Of a stretch of 5,756 nucleotides of DNA, positions 1 to 5,756 are shown piece after piece. The position numbers were made by a program, and so were the translations under genes. Source of the DNA: Candidatus Thioglobus sp. (lineage in GTDB: Bacteria > Pseudomonadota > Gammaproteobacteria > PS1 > Thioglobaceae); NCBI GenBank assembly GCA_003978185.1, contig QOAH01000007.1, forward strand, positions 1 to 5,756, in the 5' to 3' direction. The notes below the pieces were generated by a model. That model searched no databases, was not told the DNA's origin, and saw nothing but the letters and a program-made list of their open reading frames with translations. Positions within the stretch are counted from its first letter, which is position 1; every line of letters starts with the position of its first letter.

Positions 1-163
1 TCAGCAAAGTACATGGATATTTGTATTTGGAATTGTTTTATTTTCAGGCAGTTTGTATCTTTACACCTTTACTAAGATTTACACACTTGTATTTATAACC
101 CCTATTGGCGGCATGCTTTTGATATTGGGGTGGTTGAGCCTTGCAAGGCTCGCTAAGAGGTAA
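1..163 (+). CDS. DUF423 (YgdD-like) small membrane protein, C-terminal part only
   Basis: This reading frame is open from the left edge (first full codon at base 2) and stops at TAA 161-163, giving 53 residues. The fragment holds two hydrophobic segments, roughly residues 5-23 and 29-50, joined by a short polar turn. The motifs LFSGSLYL, TPIGG and LGW are the hallmark of the C-terminal half of DUF423 proteins (YgdD in E. coli), which are inner-membrane proteins of about 120 residues with four helices and no settled function. The start and the first two helices lie outside the window. The protein ends in a basic tail (RLAKR), consistent with a cytoplasmic C-terminus. It is followed by a strong hairpin terminator and converges with the DUF302 gene, so it probably belongs to a different transcription unit from the sulfur-type genes. 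The family call is from recognised motifs, not a search. Confidence 0.85.
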   Translation, partial: QQSTWIFVFGIVLFSGSLYLYTFTKIYTLVFITPIGGMLLILGWLSLARLAKR

Positions 164-180
164 ACAAGATTTGATAGACG

Positions 181-212
181 AAAAAAAAGCCTGCATTTGC
201 AGGCTTTTTTTT
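181..212. terminator. Bidirectional Rho-independent terminator
   Basis: A perfect inverted repeat pairs 181-194 with 199-212 around a 4-base loop (ATTT). Its core is GCCTGC/GCAGGC, flanked by eight A on the left and eight T on the right. Read in either direction it gives a GC hairpin followed by a U run. It lies 17 bases after the DUF423 stop and 19 bases beyond the stop of the convergent DUF302 gene, so it can end both transcripts. Confidence 0.93.
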
Positions 213-231
213 GTAAAGCTAAAGTATGAAT

Positions 232-738
232 CTAGAAAGAACCTTCTTTAGCGCCAGCTATAATTGCATCCATTTTTGCAGCAACTGCTTCAGCCATCTC
301 TTTAGGGCCTGGTGGTAGGTTCAATACAGCCATCACATCAGGGTTCATGCTAAACATTCTGATTCTGCCATCTTTACCTTCAACTACAGCGATTTTACAA
401 GGAAGGATAACTGTGAAACGATCATCAACATCAGCAATAAGGCCTGCTGTCTTTGCATCACAAATATTGTGAATACTTAAGTGTCTGTATGGTTTGCCTG
501 TTACATTAGTAATTTGCTCACTAAGTGGGAACATTGCAACATGAAGAATAGATTCGTTGGTTGCCATAGACTTGATTGACTCGTCTACTTCTTTACCTGT
601 AATGCCTTCATCAACCAAAGTCATTTGAACCATAGCCATAAATTGTTCTGGCATAATTTGTACTTTTTCTGCATTTACTGCACCAGAAATCGCCAAGATA
701 TTGAAAAATGCTAAGATAGCAATTAGTTTATTTTTCAT
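232..738 (-). CDS. Exported DUF302-domain protein
   Basis: This 168-residue protein starts at ATG 738-736. A good Shine-Dalgarno (AAGGAG, read from 752 to 747) lies 8 bases upstream of the ATG. Residues 1-23 form a signal peptide with a basic N-terminus, a hydrophobic core and an AVNA cleavage site, so the mature protein should be periplasmic. Residues about 60-165 match the DUF302 pattern (PF03625, COG3439): a segment around HNICDA, then ILPCKIAVVE, then a hydrophobic strand and a C-terminal helix. The only two cysteines are C93 and C114, both in the conserved core, so they could form a disulfide or a ligand pair. The region before the domain (about 24-58) is Met-rich and looks helical. DUF302 has no assigned enzymatic activity; it is common in sulfur-oxidising and other chemolithotrophic proteobacteria. 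The gene is divergent from the rhodanese/MBL operon and shares its 107-bp upstream spacer, which suggests possible co-regulation but does not prove it. Confidence 0.85.
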   Translation of the reverse strand: MKNKLIAILAFFNILAISGAVNAEKVQIMPEQFMAMVQMTLVDEGITGKEVDESIKSMATNESILHVAMFPLSEQITNVTGKPYRHLSIHNICDAKTAGLIADVDDRFTVILPCKIAVVEGKDGRIRMFSMNPDVMAVLNLPPGPKEMAEAVAAKMDAIIAGAKEGSF

Positions 739-845
739 GTGTTACTCTCCTTATGTGTGTTTATCAAATTGTGTATGTTATCATAAACTTATCATCTGTA
801 AAGGCAATACTAGCCCATCTTAGTCTATTTAAAAAAGGAATTATC
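739..845. promoter_or_regulatory. Divergent promoter region with repeated TTATCA motifs
   Basis: These 107 bases separate the starts of the DUF302 gene and the first rhodanese/MBL gene and must hold the promoters for both directions. TTATCA occurs at 761-766, 778-783 and 789-794. The last two copies extend to TTATCAT (778-784 and 789-795) and are exactly 11 bp apart, about one helical turn, as expected for a tandem operator. For the leftward gene, a weak sigma70-like pair can be read as TTTACA (802-797), 16 bp, then TAACAT (780-775); an alternative is TTGCCT (807-802), 16 bp, then TATGAT (785-780). Either would overlap the repeats. I found no convincing -35/-10 pair for the rightward operon. 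The region is AT-rich, so the repeats could be chance. Confidence 0.4.
835..839 (+). promoter_or_regulatory. Ribosome binding site that fixes the GTG start at 846
   Basis: AAGGA lies 6 bases before GTG 846-848. The in-frame ATG at 753 lies just outside the DUF302 start and overlaps the binding site read on the other strand. Starting there would add 31 residues ahead of an otherwise normal signal peptide. The Shine-Dalgarno position and the signal peptide both favour 846. Confidence 0.75.
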
Positions 846-2171
846 GTGAGTCGTTATTTATTATTTATTAGTTTGATATTTTCTGCTATTAACCCTGCGC
901 TGGCAGATAGCGGAGTCCATGTAGAGATTACTGACGGCAATAAAATGCTTGAAACTGTTAACAAAGAGATTGTTAACATCAATACTCAGCAGCTCAAAGA
1001 GATACTTGATAAAGACCCCAGTGCAATATTGATTGATGTGCGAACTCGAGATGAGATCGTTCAATTGGGCACCATTCGTCGTGGGCATAATCATAATATC
1101 GTTAGAGGTTGGCTAGAGTTTCAAATTGGTGAGCATGCACTGTCGAAAGACACGCCGATTATTGTGTATTGTGGGCTGAATTTACGCTCTCCTTTAGCAA
1201 CGAAAACATTGATGGATATGGGTTATACCAATGTTAAAAATTATGCTGATGGCTATTTTAAATGGAAAGAGGCTGGATTGCCTGTTACAGTCAGTGATAA
1301 GTCTTTAAAGAATGCACTGTATTCACTGCCAATTAAAGTTGCTGAAGGTGTTTACTCGGCGATTGGCGCAACCCAGCCTACCACTTACGAAAATGGCAAC
1401 CATAACAATAATCTTTCGTTTGTTGTGACTACAGATGGCGTATTGGTGTTTAATGCAGGCGGCAGTTATTTATTGGCTGAGGCTATGCATGAAGAAATTA
1501 AAAAAGTCACCGATCAACCAGTCAAACATGTGGTGTTTGAAAATGCACAAGGACATGCAATTCTTGGTGCCAAGTACTGGAAGGATCACAACGTTAACAT
1601 TATTGCTCACGAATTAACCTTAAAAGAAATTGTTGAAAATGGCGATAATATCTTGTCACGTGCAGACCGTCGCCTACGTGACAAGATTGTTGGCTCAGTT
1701 ATCACTCACCCAGATCAAACTTTTAAAGATGGGTTAACAATTACCATGGGTGATACTGTAATTGAGCTATTACACCTTGGCGCTTCGCATTCGCCTGATG
1801 ATGTTCAGCTGTGGCTGCCAGCACAAAAACTACTCATTAGTGGTGACAGCACCTTTAATGAGCGTTTATTGCCAATTTTAAAACACACAGACTCTCAAGG
1901 CTGGATCGAGACTTGGGACAAAATCGAAGCCTTAGAGCCAAACATTATTATTCCTGGACATGGCGCTCCAACTGACTTGGCAACCACAACTAAATTTACT
2001 AAGGATTATTTGGTTTATATGCGCTCTGAAATAGAAAAAGTTTTAGACGACGATGGCGGCTTAAATGATGCTTATGCCATTGATCAAAGTCAGTATCATG
2101 ACTGGGATACCTATAACGAATTGTATAGACAAAATGCATCACGTTTGTTTAAGCAAATGGAGTTTGAATAG
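846..2171 (+). CDS. Exported rhodanese / MBL-fold fusion protein, copy 1
   Basis: Taking GTG 846 as start gives 441 residues; an in-frame ATG at 753 is less likely because the ribosome site and signal peptide fit 846. Residues 1-20 are a signal peptide (cleavage after PALA), so the protein should act in the periplasm. Residues about 43-147 are a rhodanese domain with IDVR at 63-66 and a catalytic loop C109-GLNLR-S115, which should carry a persulfide. C109 is the only cysteine. Residues about 165-441 are a metallo-beta-lactamase fold related to the SoxH / quinoprotein-relay hydrolase group. H315 (in LGASH), D334 (in SGDS) and H372 (in PGHG) match the later metal ligands. The first motif, normally HxHxDH, is ENAQGH at 232-237, so most of the early ligands are missing. 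The C-terminal tail ending in MEFE resembles that group. The gene is followed after 30 bp by a collinear paralogue. Substrate is unknown; sulfane sulfur transfer is my inference from the rhodanese site and neighbours. Confidence 0.88.
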   Translation: MSRYLLFISLIFSAINPALADSGVHVEITDGNKMLETVNKEIVNINTQQLKEILDKDPSAILIDVRTRDEIVQLGTIRRGHNHNIVRGWLEFQIGEHALSKDTPIIVYCGLNLRSPLATKTLMDMGYTNVKNYADGYFKWKEAGLPVTVSDKSLKNALYSLPIKVAEGVYSAIGATQPTTYENGNHNNNLSFVVTTDGVLVFNAGGSYLLAEAMHEEIKKVTDQPVKHVVFENAQGHAILGAKYWKDHNVNIIAHELTLKEIVENGDNILSRADRRLRDKIVGSVITHPDQTFKDGLTITMGDTVIELLHLGASHSPDDVQLWLPAQKLLISGDSTFNERLLPILKHTDSQGWIETWDKIEALEPNIIIPGHGAPTDLATTTKFTKDYLVYMRSEIEKVLDDDGGLNDAYAIDQSQYHDWDTYNELYRQNASRLFKQMEFE

Positions 2172-2201
2172 CTTCTAAATACACTGATAAAATCCAACCT
2201 T

Positions 2202-3503
2202 ATGAAACATATATTGTTAATTTTATTTTTATTTATTAACACCACCACTCACAGTGAATTGGTTGATAGTAATAAGATGCTTGAGACTGTCAATAAACAG
2301 ATTGTTAATATTAATACCAATCAACTCAAAGAGATACTTGATAAAGATCCGTATACTGTTTTGATTGATGTTCGCACCCGAGACGAAATTGTAGAATTTG
2401 GCACCATTCATCGTGGACAAAATAAACATGTCCCTAGAGGGTCGCTAGAATTTCAGATAGGTGAGCACGCTGTTAGTGAAGATACACCTATTATTGTTTA
2501 TTGCGACAACAATAGGCGATCCCCTTTGGCAGCAAAAGCATTGATGAACATGGGCTATACCAATGTTAAGAATTACGCTGATGGATACACTAAGTGGAAA
2601 GAGGCTGGCTTGCCTTATACAATAAGCGATCAGGCTCCTGAAAATGCCTTATATTCAAACCCCATTGAAGTTATTAAGGGTGTTTATTCAGCGATTGGCG
2701 CAACACAGCCGGCCAGCTATGAAAACTCTGGACATAACAACAATCTGTCTTTTATTATTGCCGACGATGCGGTGGTTGTTTTTAATGCTGGCGGTAGCTA
2801 CCTACTTGCAAAAACCCTGCATGATAAGATTAAGCAAATAACCAATTTACCGGTGAAGTACGTGGTGTTAGAGAATGCACAAGGCCATGCCATGCTGGGT
2901 TCTAATTATTGGAAAGAACAGGGTGCTGTTATTATTGCGCATGAGTATGCCGCCAAGATTATTAAAAAAAGAAATGAAGATATCTTTGATCGTGCATACC
3001 GTCGTTTAAAAGACAAAATGTACAAAACCAAAGTGGTTATGCCTGACCAAACCTTTAAAGATCGCCTAGTGTTAGATGTAGCAGGAAGAAAAATAGAATT
3101 GTTACACTTAGGCCCCTCACATGGACCGGCAGATATACAGCTGTGGATGCCAGAAGAGCGATTATTAATAGCAGGCGATTTGGCTTTTAATGTTCGAGTA
3201 TTGCCAATTCTTGATCATACCGATATTAGAGGTTGGATTGAAACGTGGGATAAATTAGAAGCACTAAATGCGAGTGTGATTATTCCTGGTCATGGCGGCC
3301 CTACGGACATTAAAACAGTGACCAAATTTACCAAAGATTATTTGCTTTACATGTTGACAGAAGTAGAGAAAGTGATTGATAATGATGGTGAGCTGATTGA
3401 CGCTTATAAAATCGACGTCAGTCGCTTTATCCAATGGGATACGTTTAATGAATTATCAAAACGTAATGCTGAGAGAATCTTTAGAAAGCTAGAATTTGAA
3501 TAA
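2202..3503 (+). CDS. Exported rhodanese / MBL-fold fusion protein, copy 2
   Basis: This 433-residue protein starts at ATG 2202 and has a signal peptide of about 18 residues (cleavage near THS). No clear Shine-Dalgarno precedes the ATG, so translation may depend on coupling to copy 1, which ends 30 bp upstream. From residue 23 to the end it aligns with copy 1 (from residue 31) without a single gap. By hand count 94 of 120 residues are identical across the rhodanese region. The rhodanese loop is C101-DNNRR-S107, more polar and charged than in copy 1, and C101 is again the only cysteine. The MBL domain has the same altered first motif (ENAQGH, 224-229) and keeps H302, H307, D326 and H364. It clearly arose by tandem duplication. 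The changed active-site loop, and GPSHGPAD where copy 1 has GASHSPDD, suggest that the copies differ in substrate or partner. Membership of the SoxH-like MBL group is inferred from motif style. Confidence 0.88.
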   Translation: MKHILLILFLFINTTTHSELVDSNKMLETVNKQIVNINTNQLKEILDKDPYTVLIDVRTRDEIVEFGTIHRGQNKHVPRGSLEFQIGEHAVSEDTPIIVYCDNNRRSPLAAKALMNMGYTNVKNYADGYTKWKEAGLPYTISDQAPENALYSNPIEVIKGVYSAIGATQPASYENSGHNNNLSFIIADDAVVVFNAGGSYLLAKTLHDKIKQITNLPVKYVVLENAQGHAMLGSNYWKEQGAVIIAHEYAAKIIKKRNEDIFDRAYRRLKDKMYKTKVVMPDQTFKDRLVLDVAGRKIELLHLGPSHGPADIQLWMPEERLLIAGDLAFNVRVLPILDHTDIRGWIETWDKLEALNASVIIPGHGGPTDIKTVTKFTKDYLLYMLTEVEKVIDNDGELIDAYKIDVSRFIQWDTFNELSKRNAERIFRKLEFE

Positions 3504-3518
3504 ACATTATAGGAATGT

Positions 3519-4535
3519 ATGAAATATTTTAAATTGATATTGGTAATTTTTATGTTGAGTAATTTGTTTACTCATGTAAACGCAGTTGAGCCTGGGAAAA
3601 TTGTAGGCGGAAAGGTATCTGAGCTACCTGAATGGTTTAAGGATAGTTTTTTAGATATAGCTGAAGATGTAGAAGAAGCGAAGGATGAAAATAAGCACCT
3701 AATGCTTTACATGCATTTAACAGGCTGCCCGTATTGTTACAAAATGGTAGAAGAAGGCTTTAAAAACACCACCAATACTCAGATCATTAAAGATAACTTT
3801 GATGTGGTGGCGATCAACATTCGTGGCAATAAAGAGATTGCACTGAGTGAAGACCTAACCATGACCGAAGAAGAGGTTAGAAACCATTACAAGGTTAACT
3901 TTACCCCGACCATTGTGTTCTTAGATCAAAACAACAAATTAGTCTATAAAGTTAATGGTTATCGTTCGGTTGAGAATTTTAAACACATCCTTAATTTTGT
4001 AAAAACTCGCGCTTACCAAAACACCACATTGGCTGAGTTTATTTGGCAACAAAAACGCACCAAACATTATCTATTTAAAGATCACAGTAGCTTTCAATCA
4101 ATCACAGATTTAAGCGCAAAAAGAGACAAGCCATTGCTGGTGTTGTTTGAAGACCAATACTGTGTAATGTGCAATCGATTGCATAATGGGCACTTAAAAA
4201 ATCCTGAAATTTTAAAAGAATTAGATTTATTTGATGTGGTGCGCTTCAATGCGGAATCTGACCAAGCTATTATTGATGTTGATGGTAACAAAACCACACC
4301 AAGTCAGTATGTGAAAAAACTTGGCTTAGTTTACCGACCAGGCATTGTCATGTTTGATCAAGGCGTCGAAGTCATGCGCATTGATGCATTGTTGTACACT
4401 TATCATTTTTCAGGCCATCTGCGCTATATTGGTGAGCGCCACTATAAGCAGTATCCAGACAGTGTATATGATTATTTACGTGTTTACCGACAAGCAATAC
4501 TAGATGCTGGGCAAGATATAGATTTATCTAAATAG
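3519..4535 (+). CDS. Exported protein with two thioredoxin domains (SoxW-like)
   Basis: This 338-residue protein starts at ATG 3519, 15 bp after the previous stop, with AGGA at 3511-3514 (a short 4-base spacing). Residues 1-22 are a signal peptide (cleavage after HVNA). Domain 1 (about 40-165) is a thioredoxin fold of the SoxW / COG2143 type with active site C70-PY-C73 and the cis-proline in FTPTIVF (P130). Domain 2 (about 185-320) repeats the layout with C215-VM-C218 and a proline in YRPGIVMF (P274) preceded by Arg instead of Thr. These four are the only cysteines. SoxW proteins normally have a single thioredoxin domain and keep periplasmic sulfur-oxidation thiols reduced, so a two-domain version could pass electrons between its own sites or serve two partners. 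Its place as third gene of the operon suggests that it reduces or unloads the single rhodanese cysteines of the two upstream proteins; that role is inferred. A thiol-disulfide isomerase function is an alternative. Confidence 0.85.
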   Translation: MKYFKLILVIFMLSNLFTHVNAVEPGKIVGGKVSELPEWFKDSFLDIAEDVEEAKDENKHLMLYMHLTGCPYCYKMVEEGFKNTTNTQIIKDNFDVVAINIRGNKEIALSEDLTMTEEEVRNHYKVNFTPTIVFLDQNNKLVYKVNGYRSVENFKHILNFVKTRAYQNTTLAEFIWQQKRTKHYLFKDHSSFQSITDLSAKRDKPLLVLFEDQYCVMCNRLHNGHLKNPEILKELDLFDVVRFNAESDQAIIDVDGNKTTPSQYVKKLGLVYRPGIVMFDQGVEVMRIDALLYTYHFSGHLRYIGERHYKQYPDSVYDYLRVYRQAILDAGQDIDLSK

Positions 4536-4536
4536 C

Positions 4537-5124
4537 CTATTTCTTTACCCAATGCAGTATTCGGTTATTAGCTGGCATTGCATAATCAGCCACTAGACTT
4601 AATCCTGATTTTTGGGCTAGCTGATTAAGCGCTTCAAAGTCACGAATAGCACTACGCGGGTCTCTGTCTTTTAACCACAGGTCAAAATTAGCATTACTTT
4701 GAGAGGTATACTGGCCATTGTAGTTAAAAGGCCCGTACAAGATAAATATGCCGTCAGTATCAAGACTACGACCCACACCATTAAAAAAATCAACTACCAT
4801 TTCCCAGCTCATAATATGAGCAGTATTGGCGGAGAATATAGCCTCTACTTTGGTATCTATCCATGGCTCAGTAACGTCAAGTTCAATAGCACCAGGAAGA
4901 TTGTCCAGACCGGCTTCATTTATCCAGGCATTAACGCTGGGCAGGTATTGAGATTGGTCACTGGCTTGCCAAGCGAGGTGTGGCATTTGTTCAGCAAAAA
5001 ATACTGCATGCTGACCCGTGCCACTACCAATTTCTAATACTGTCGAGGCGTTAACTAGTAATGGTTTGATGACATTCAAAATAGGGTTTTGATTTTGAAC
5101 GCAAGATTCTGAGAATTGTTTCAT
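4537..5124 (-). CDS. DUF938 family SAM-dependent methyltransferase
   Basis: This 195-residue protein has the expected length for DUF938 (PF06080), a class I Rossmann-fold methyltransferase family of unknown substrate. The AdoMet-binding motif I is VLEIGSGTGQH at 29-39. Other family signatures are WQASD (52-56), LDV (82-84), SANTAHI (98-104), LYGPF (129-133), the SNANFD segment (143-148), DRDPRSAIRD (153-162) and MPANN near the C-terminus (183-187). There is no signal peptide, so it is cytoplasmic. The ATG (5124-5122) overlaps the stop of the upstream acyltransferase gene as ATGA, and no Shine-Dalgarno is visible, so translational coupling is likely. Its stop (TAG, read from 4539 to 4537) is only one base from the stop of the convergent thioredoxin gene, with no terminator between them. 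No link to the sulfur-type genes is visible beyond proximity. Confidence 0.92.
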   Translation of the reverse strand: MKQFSESCVQNQNPILNVIKPLLVNASTVLEIGSGTGQHAVFFAEQMPHLAWQASDQSQYLPSVNAWINEAGLDNLPGAIELDVTEPWIDTKVEAIFSANTAHIMSWEMVVDFFNGVGRSLDTDGIFILYGPFNYNGQYTSQSNANFDLWLKDRDPRSAIRDFEALNQLAQKSGLSLVADYAMPANNRILHWVKK

Positions 5125-5756
5125 GGTGTTTTTTCTTTGTATGGGTTGTGTGTATTAACTTGCTCTATATATTGCTGAATATGCTTGGCTTCTTGTTCGC
5201 AAAAATGCTGAATAGGCGCTTTGAATCCGTCATCTCTAATCCAATGGGCTGAGGTTGTTTGTGTGGGGATAAAGCCTCTAGCGACTTTGTGCTCGCCCTG
5301 TGCGCCAGGTTCAAACACCTGAAGGTTGTGCTTAATGCAATACTCAATGCCCTGATAATAGCAAGCTTCAAAATGCAGATAATCTACTTGCTCATCACAA
5401 CCCCAGTGTCGTCCATATAGGTGAGTATCACTGGCAAACATTAAAGAGCCTGCAATACACTCCCCACCGAGATCAGCCAAAAATAGCAGCACTTGATTAG
5501 GCATGGTTTTAGCGATTTGTTTAAAGAAATCTAAATTAAGCGTGGGAGTGCCGCTTTTTTCTAAAAAAGTCTGTCTGTAAAAATTTGAGAAATTTTGCCA
5601 ATCTGCATCTGTTGCCGTATTGCCATCTAACTGCCTAATAGTTACGCCTGCATTAGCTACCTTGCTTCGCTCTTGTCTGATGTTTTTACGCTTTTTTTGC
5701 TTTAAATTAGCCAAAAAATCATCAAAACAGCCATAATTTTGATTATGCCAATGAAA
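5121..5756 (-). CDS. COG3146 / PF04339 (FemAB-like) N-acyltransferase, N-terminus outside window
   Basis: The frame is open from the right edge to TGA (5123-5121) and encodes 211 residues. The family is usually about 370-400 residues, so roughly the C-terminal half is present and the real start lies beyond 5756. An apparent TTG start at 5714 is not real: the 14 codons upstream of it read through and include the family motif FHWHNQNYGCFDDFL, which continues into the KRKNIRQERSKV segment. Further signatures are LYGRHWGC, LHFEACYYQGIEY and FEPGAQGEHKVARGF, typical of this GNAT-fold group (older name DUF482, sometimes labelled a peptidoglycan biosynthesis protein). These proteins resemble FemAB aminoacyl transferases, but their substrate is not established. 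The gene overlaps the downstream methyltransferase start by four bases, so the two form a leftward operon. Confidence 0.92.
   Translation of the reverse strand, partial: FHWHNQNYGCFDDFLANLKQKKRKNIRQERSKVANAGVTIRQLDGNTATDADWQNFSNFYRQTFLEKSGTPTLNLDFFKQIAKTMPNQVLLFLADLGGECIAGSLMFASDTHLYGRHWGCDEQVDYLHFEACYYQGIEYCIKHNLQVFEPGAQGEHKVARGFIPTQTTSAHWIRDDGFKAPIQHFCEQEAKHIQQYIEQVNTHNPYKEKTP

Noticed and set aside
753..845. N-terminal extension of rhodanese/MBL copy 1 from an ATG at 753
   Set aside because: The 31 extra residues precede a complete signal peptide, the ATG overlaps the ribosome site of the divergent gene, and GTG 846 has its own Shine-Dalgarno at the right distance.
861..1094. A 77-codon open frame on the - strand opposite rhodanese/MBL copy 1 (similar one at 2229-2429 opposite copy 2)
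   Set aside because: The matching antisense frames follow from the similarity of the two paralogues; the conserved signal is in the + strand proteins.
846..3503. The paired copies as a composite mobile element or true beta-lactamases
   Set aside because: No transposase or terminal repeats are present, and the MBL domains lack the standard metal motif, carry rhodanese domains and resemble SoxH-type proteins rather than resistance enzymes.
4583..4627. Inverted repeat TAATCAGC / GCTGATTA with a 29-base loop as a possible terminator for the operon
   Set aside because: It lies inside the methyltransferase coding sequence, has no T run, and the loop is long for a terminator; chance is likely.
4699..5037. 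A 112-codon open frame on the + strand opposite the methyltransferase
   Set aside because: It lies wholly antisense to a well-supported DUF938 gene, has no recognisable domain and no ribosome site.
5712..5714. TTG as start codon of the acyltransferase
   Set aside because: The frame stays open upstream to the window edge and encodes conserved family residues (FHW...FDDFL), so the gene is cut by the edge and does not begin here.

Overview
The window looks like a chromosomal segment of an AT-rich gammaproteobacterium. The gene set (two secreted rhodanese/metallo-beta-lactamase proteins, a SoxW-like thioredoxin, a DUF302 protein, and DUF423, DUF938 and COG3146 housekeeping genes) fits a marine sulfur oxidiser of the SUP05/Thioglobus kind. 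That placement is an inference from protein style and base composition; no rRNA or other phylogenetic marker is present. I see no mobile element, tRNA, rRNA or CRISPR array.

Layout. The left edge (1-163, +) is the C-terminal tail of a DUF423 (YgdD-type) membrane protein. A perfect 14-bp hairpin with A and T tracts (181-212) separates it from a convergent gene for an exported DUF302 protein (738-232, -). A 107-bp divergent spacer (739-845) lies between that gene and a rightward three-gene cluster. The cluster holds two tandem paralogues, each with a signal peptide, a rhodanese domain and an MBL-fold domain (846-2171 and 2202-3503), followed by an exported protein with two thioredoxin domains (3519-4535). 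Gaps of 30 and 15 bp suggest one operon. It ends one base from the stop of a convergent DUF938 methyltransferase (5124-4537, -). The methyltransferase start overlaps by ATGA the stop of a COG3146 (FemAB-like) N-acyltransferase gene, which is cut by the right edge.

How the genes may work together. Four adjacent genes encode proteins with predicted signal peptides. Their only cysteines are one rhodanese-type Cys in each paralogue, two CxxC pairs in the thioredoxin protein, and two Cys in the DUF302 protein. The simplest reading is a periplasmic persulfide or thiol-handling module: the rhodanese domains carry sulfane sulfur, the thioredoxin domains reduce or unload it, and the MBL domain acts on a bound sulfur species or serves as a scaffold. 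The MBL domains are unusual because the classical HxHxDH metal motif is almost completely replaced in both copies, while the later His, Asp and His ligands are kept. The function is therefore a hypothesis. The two genes at the right end look like ordinary cytoplasmic genes unrelated to this module.
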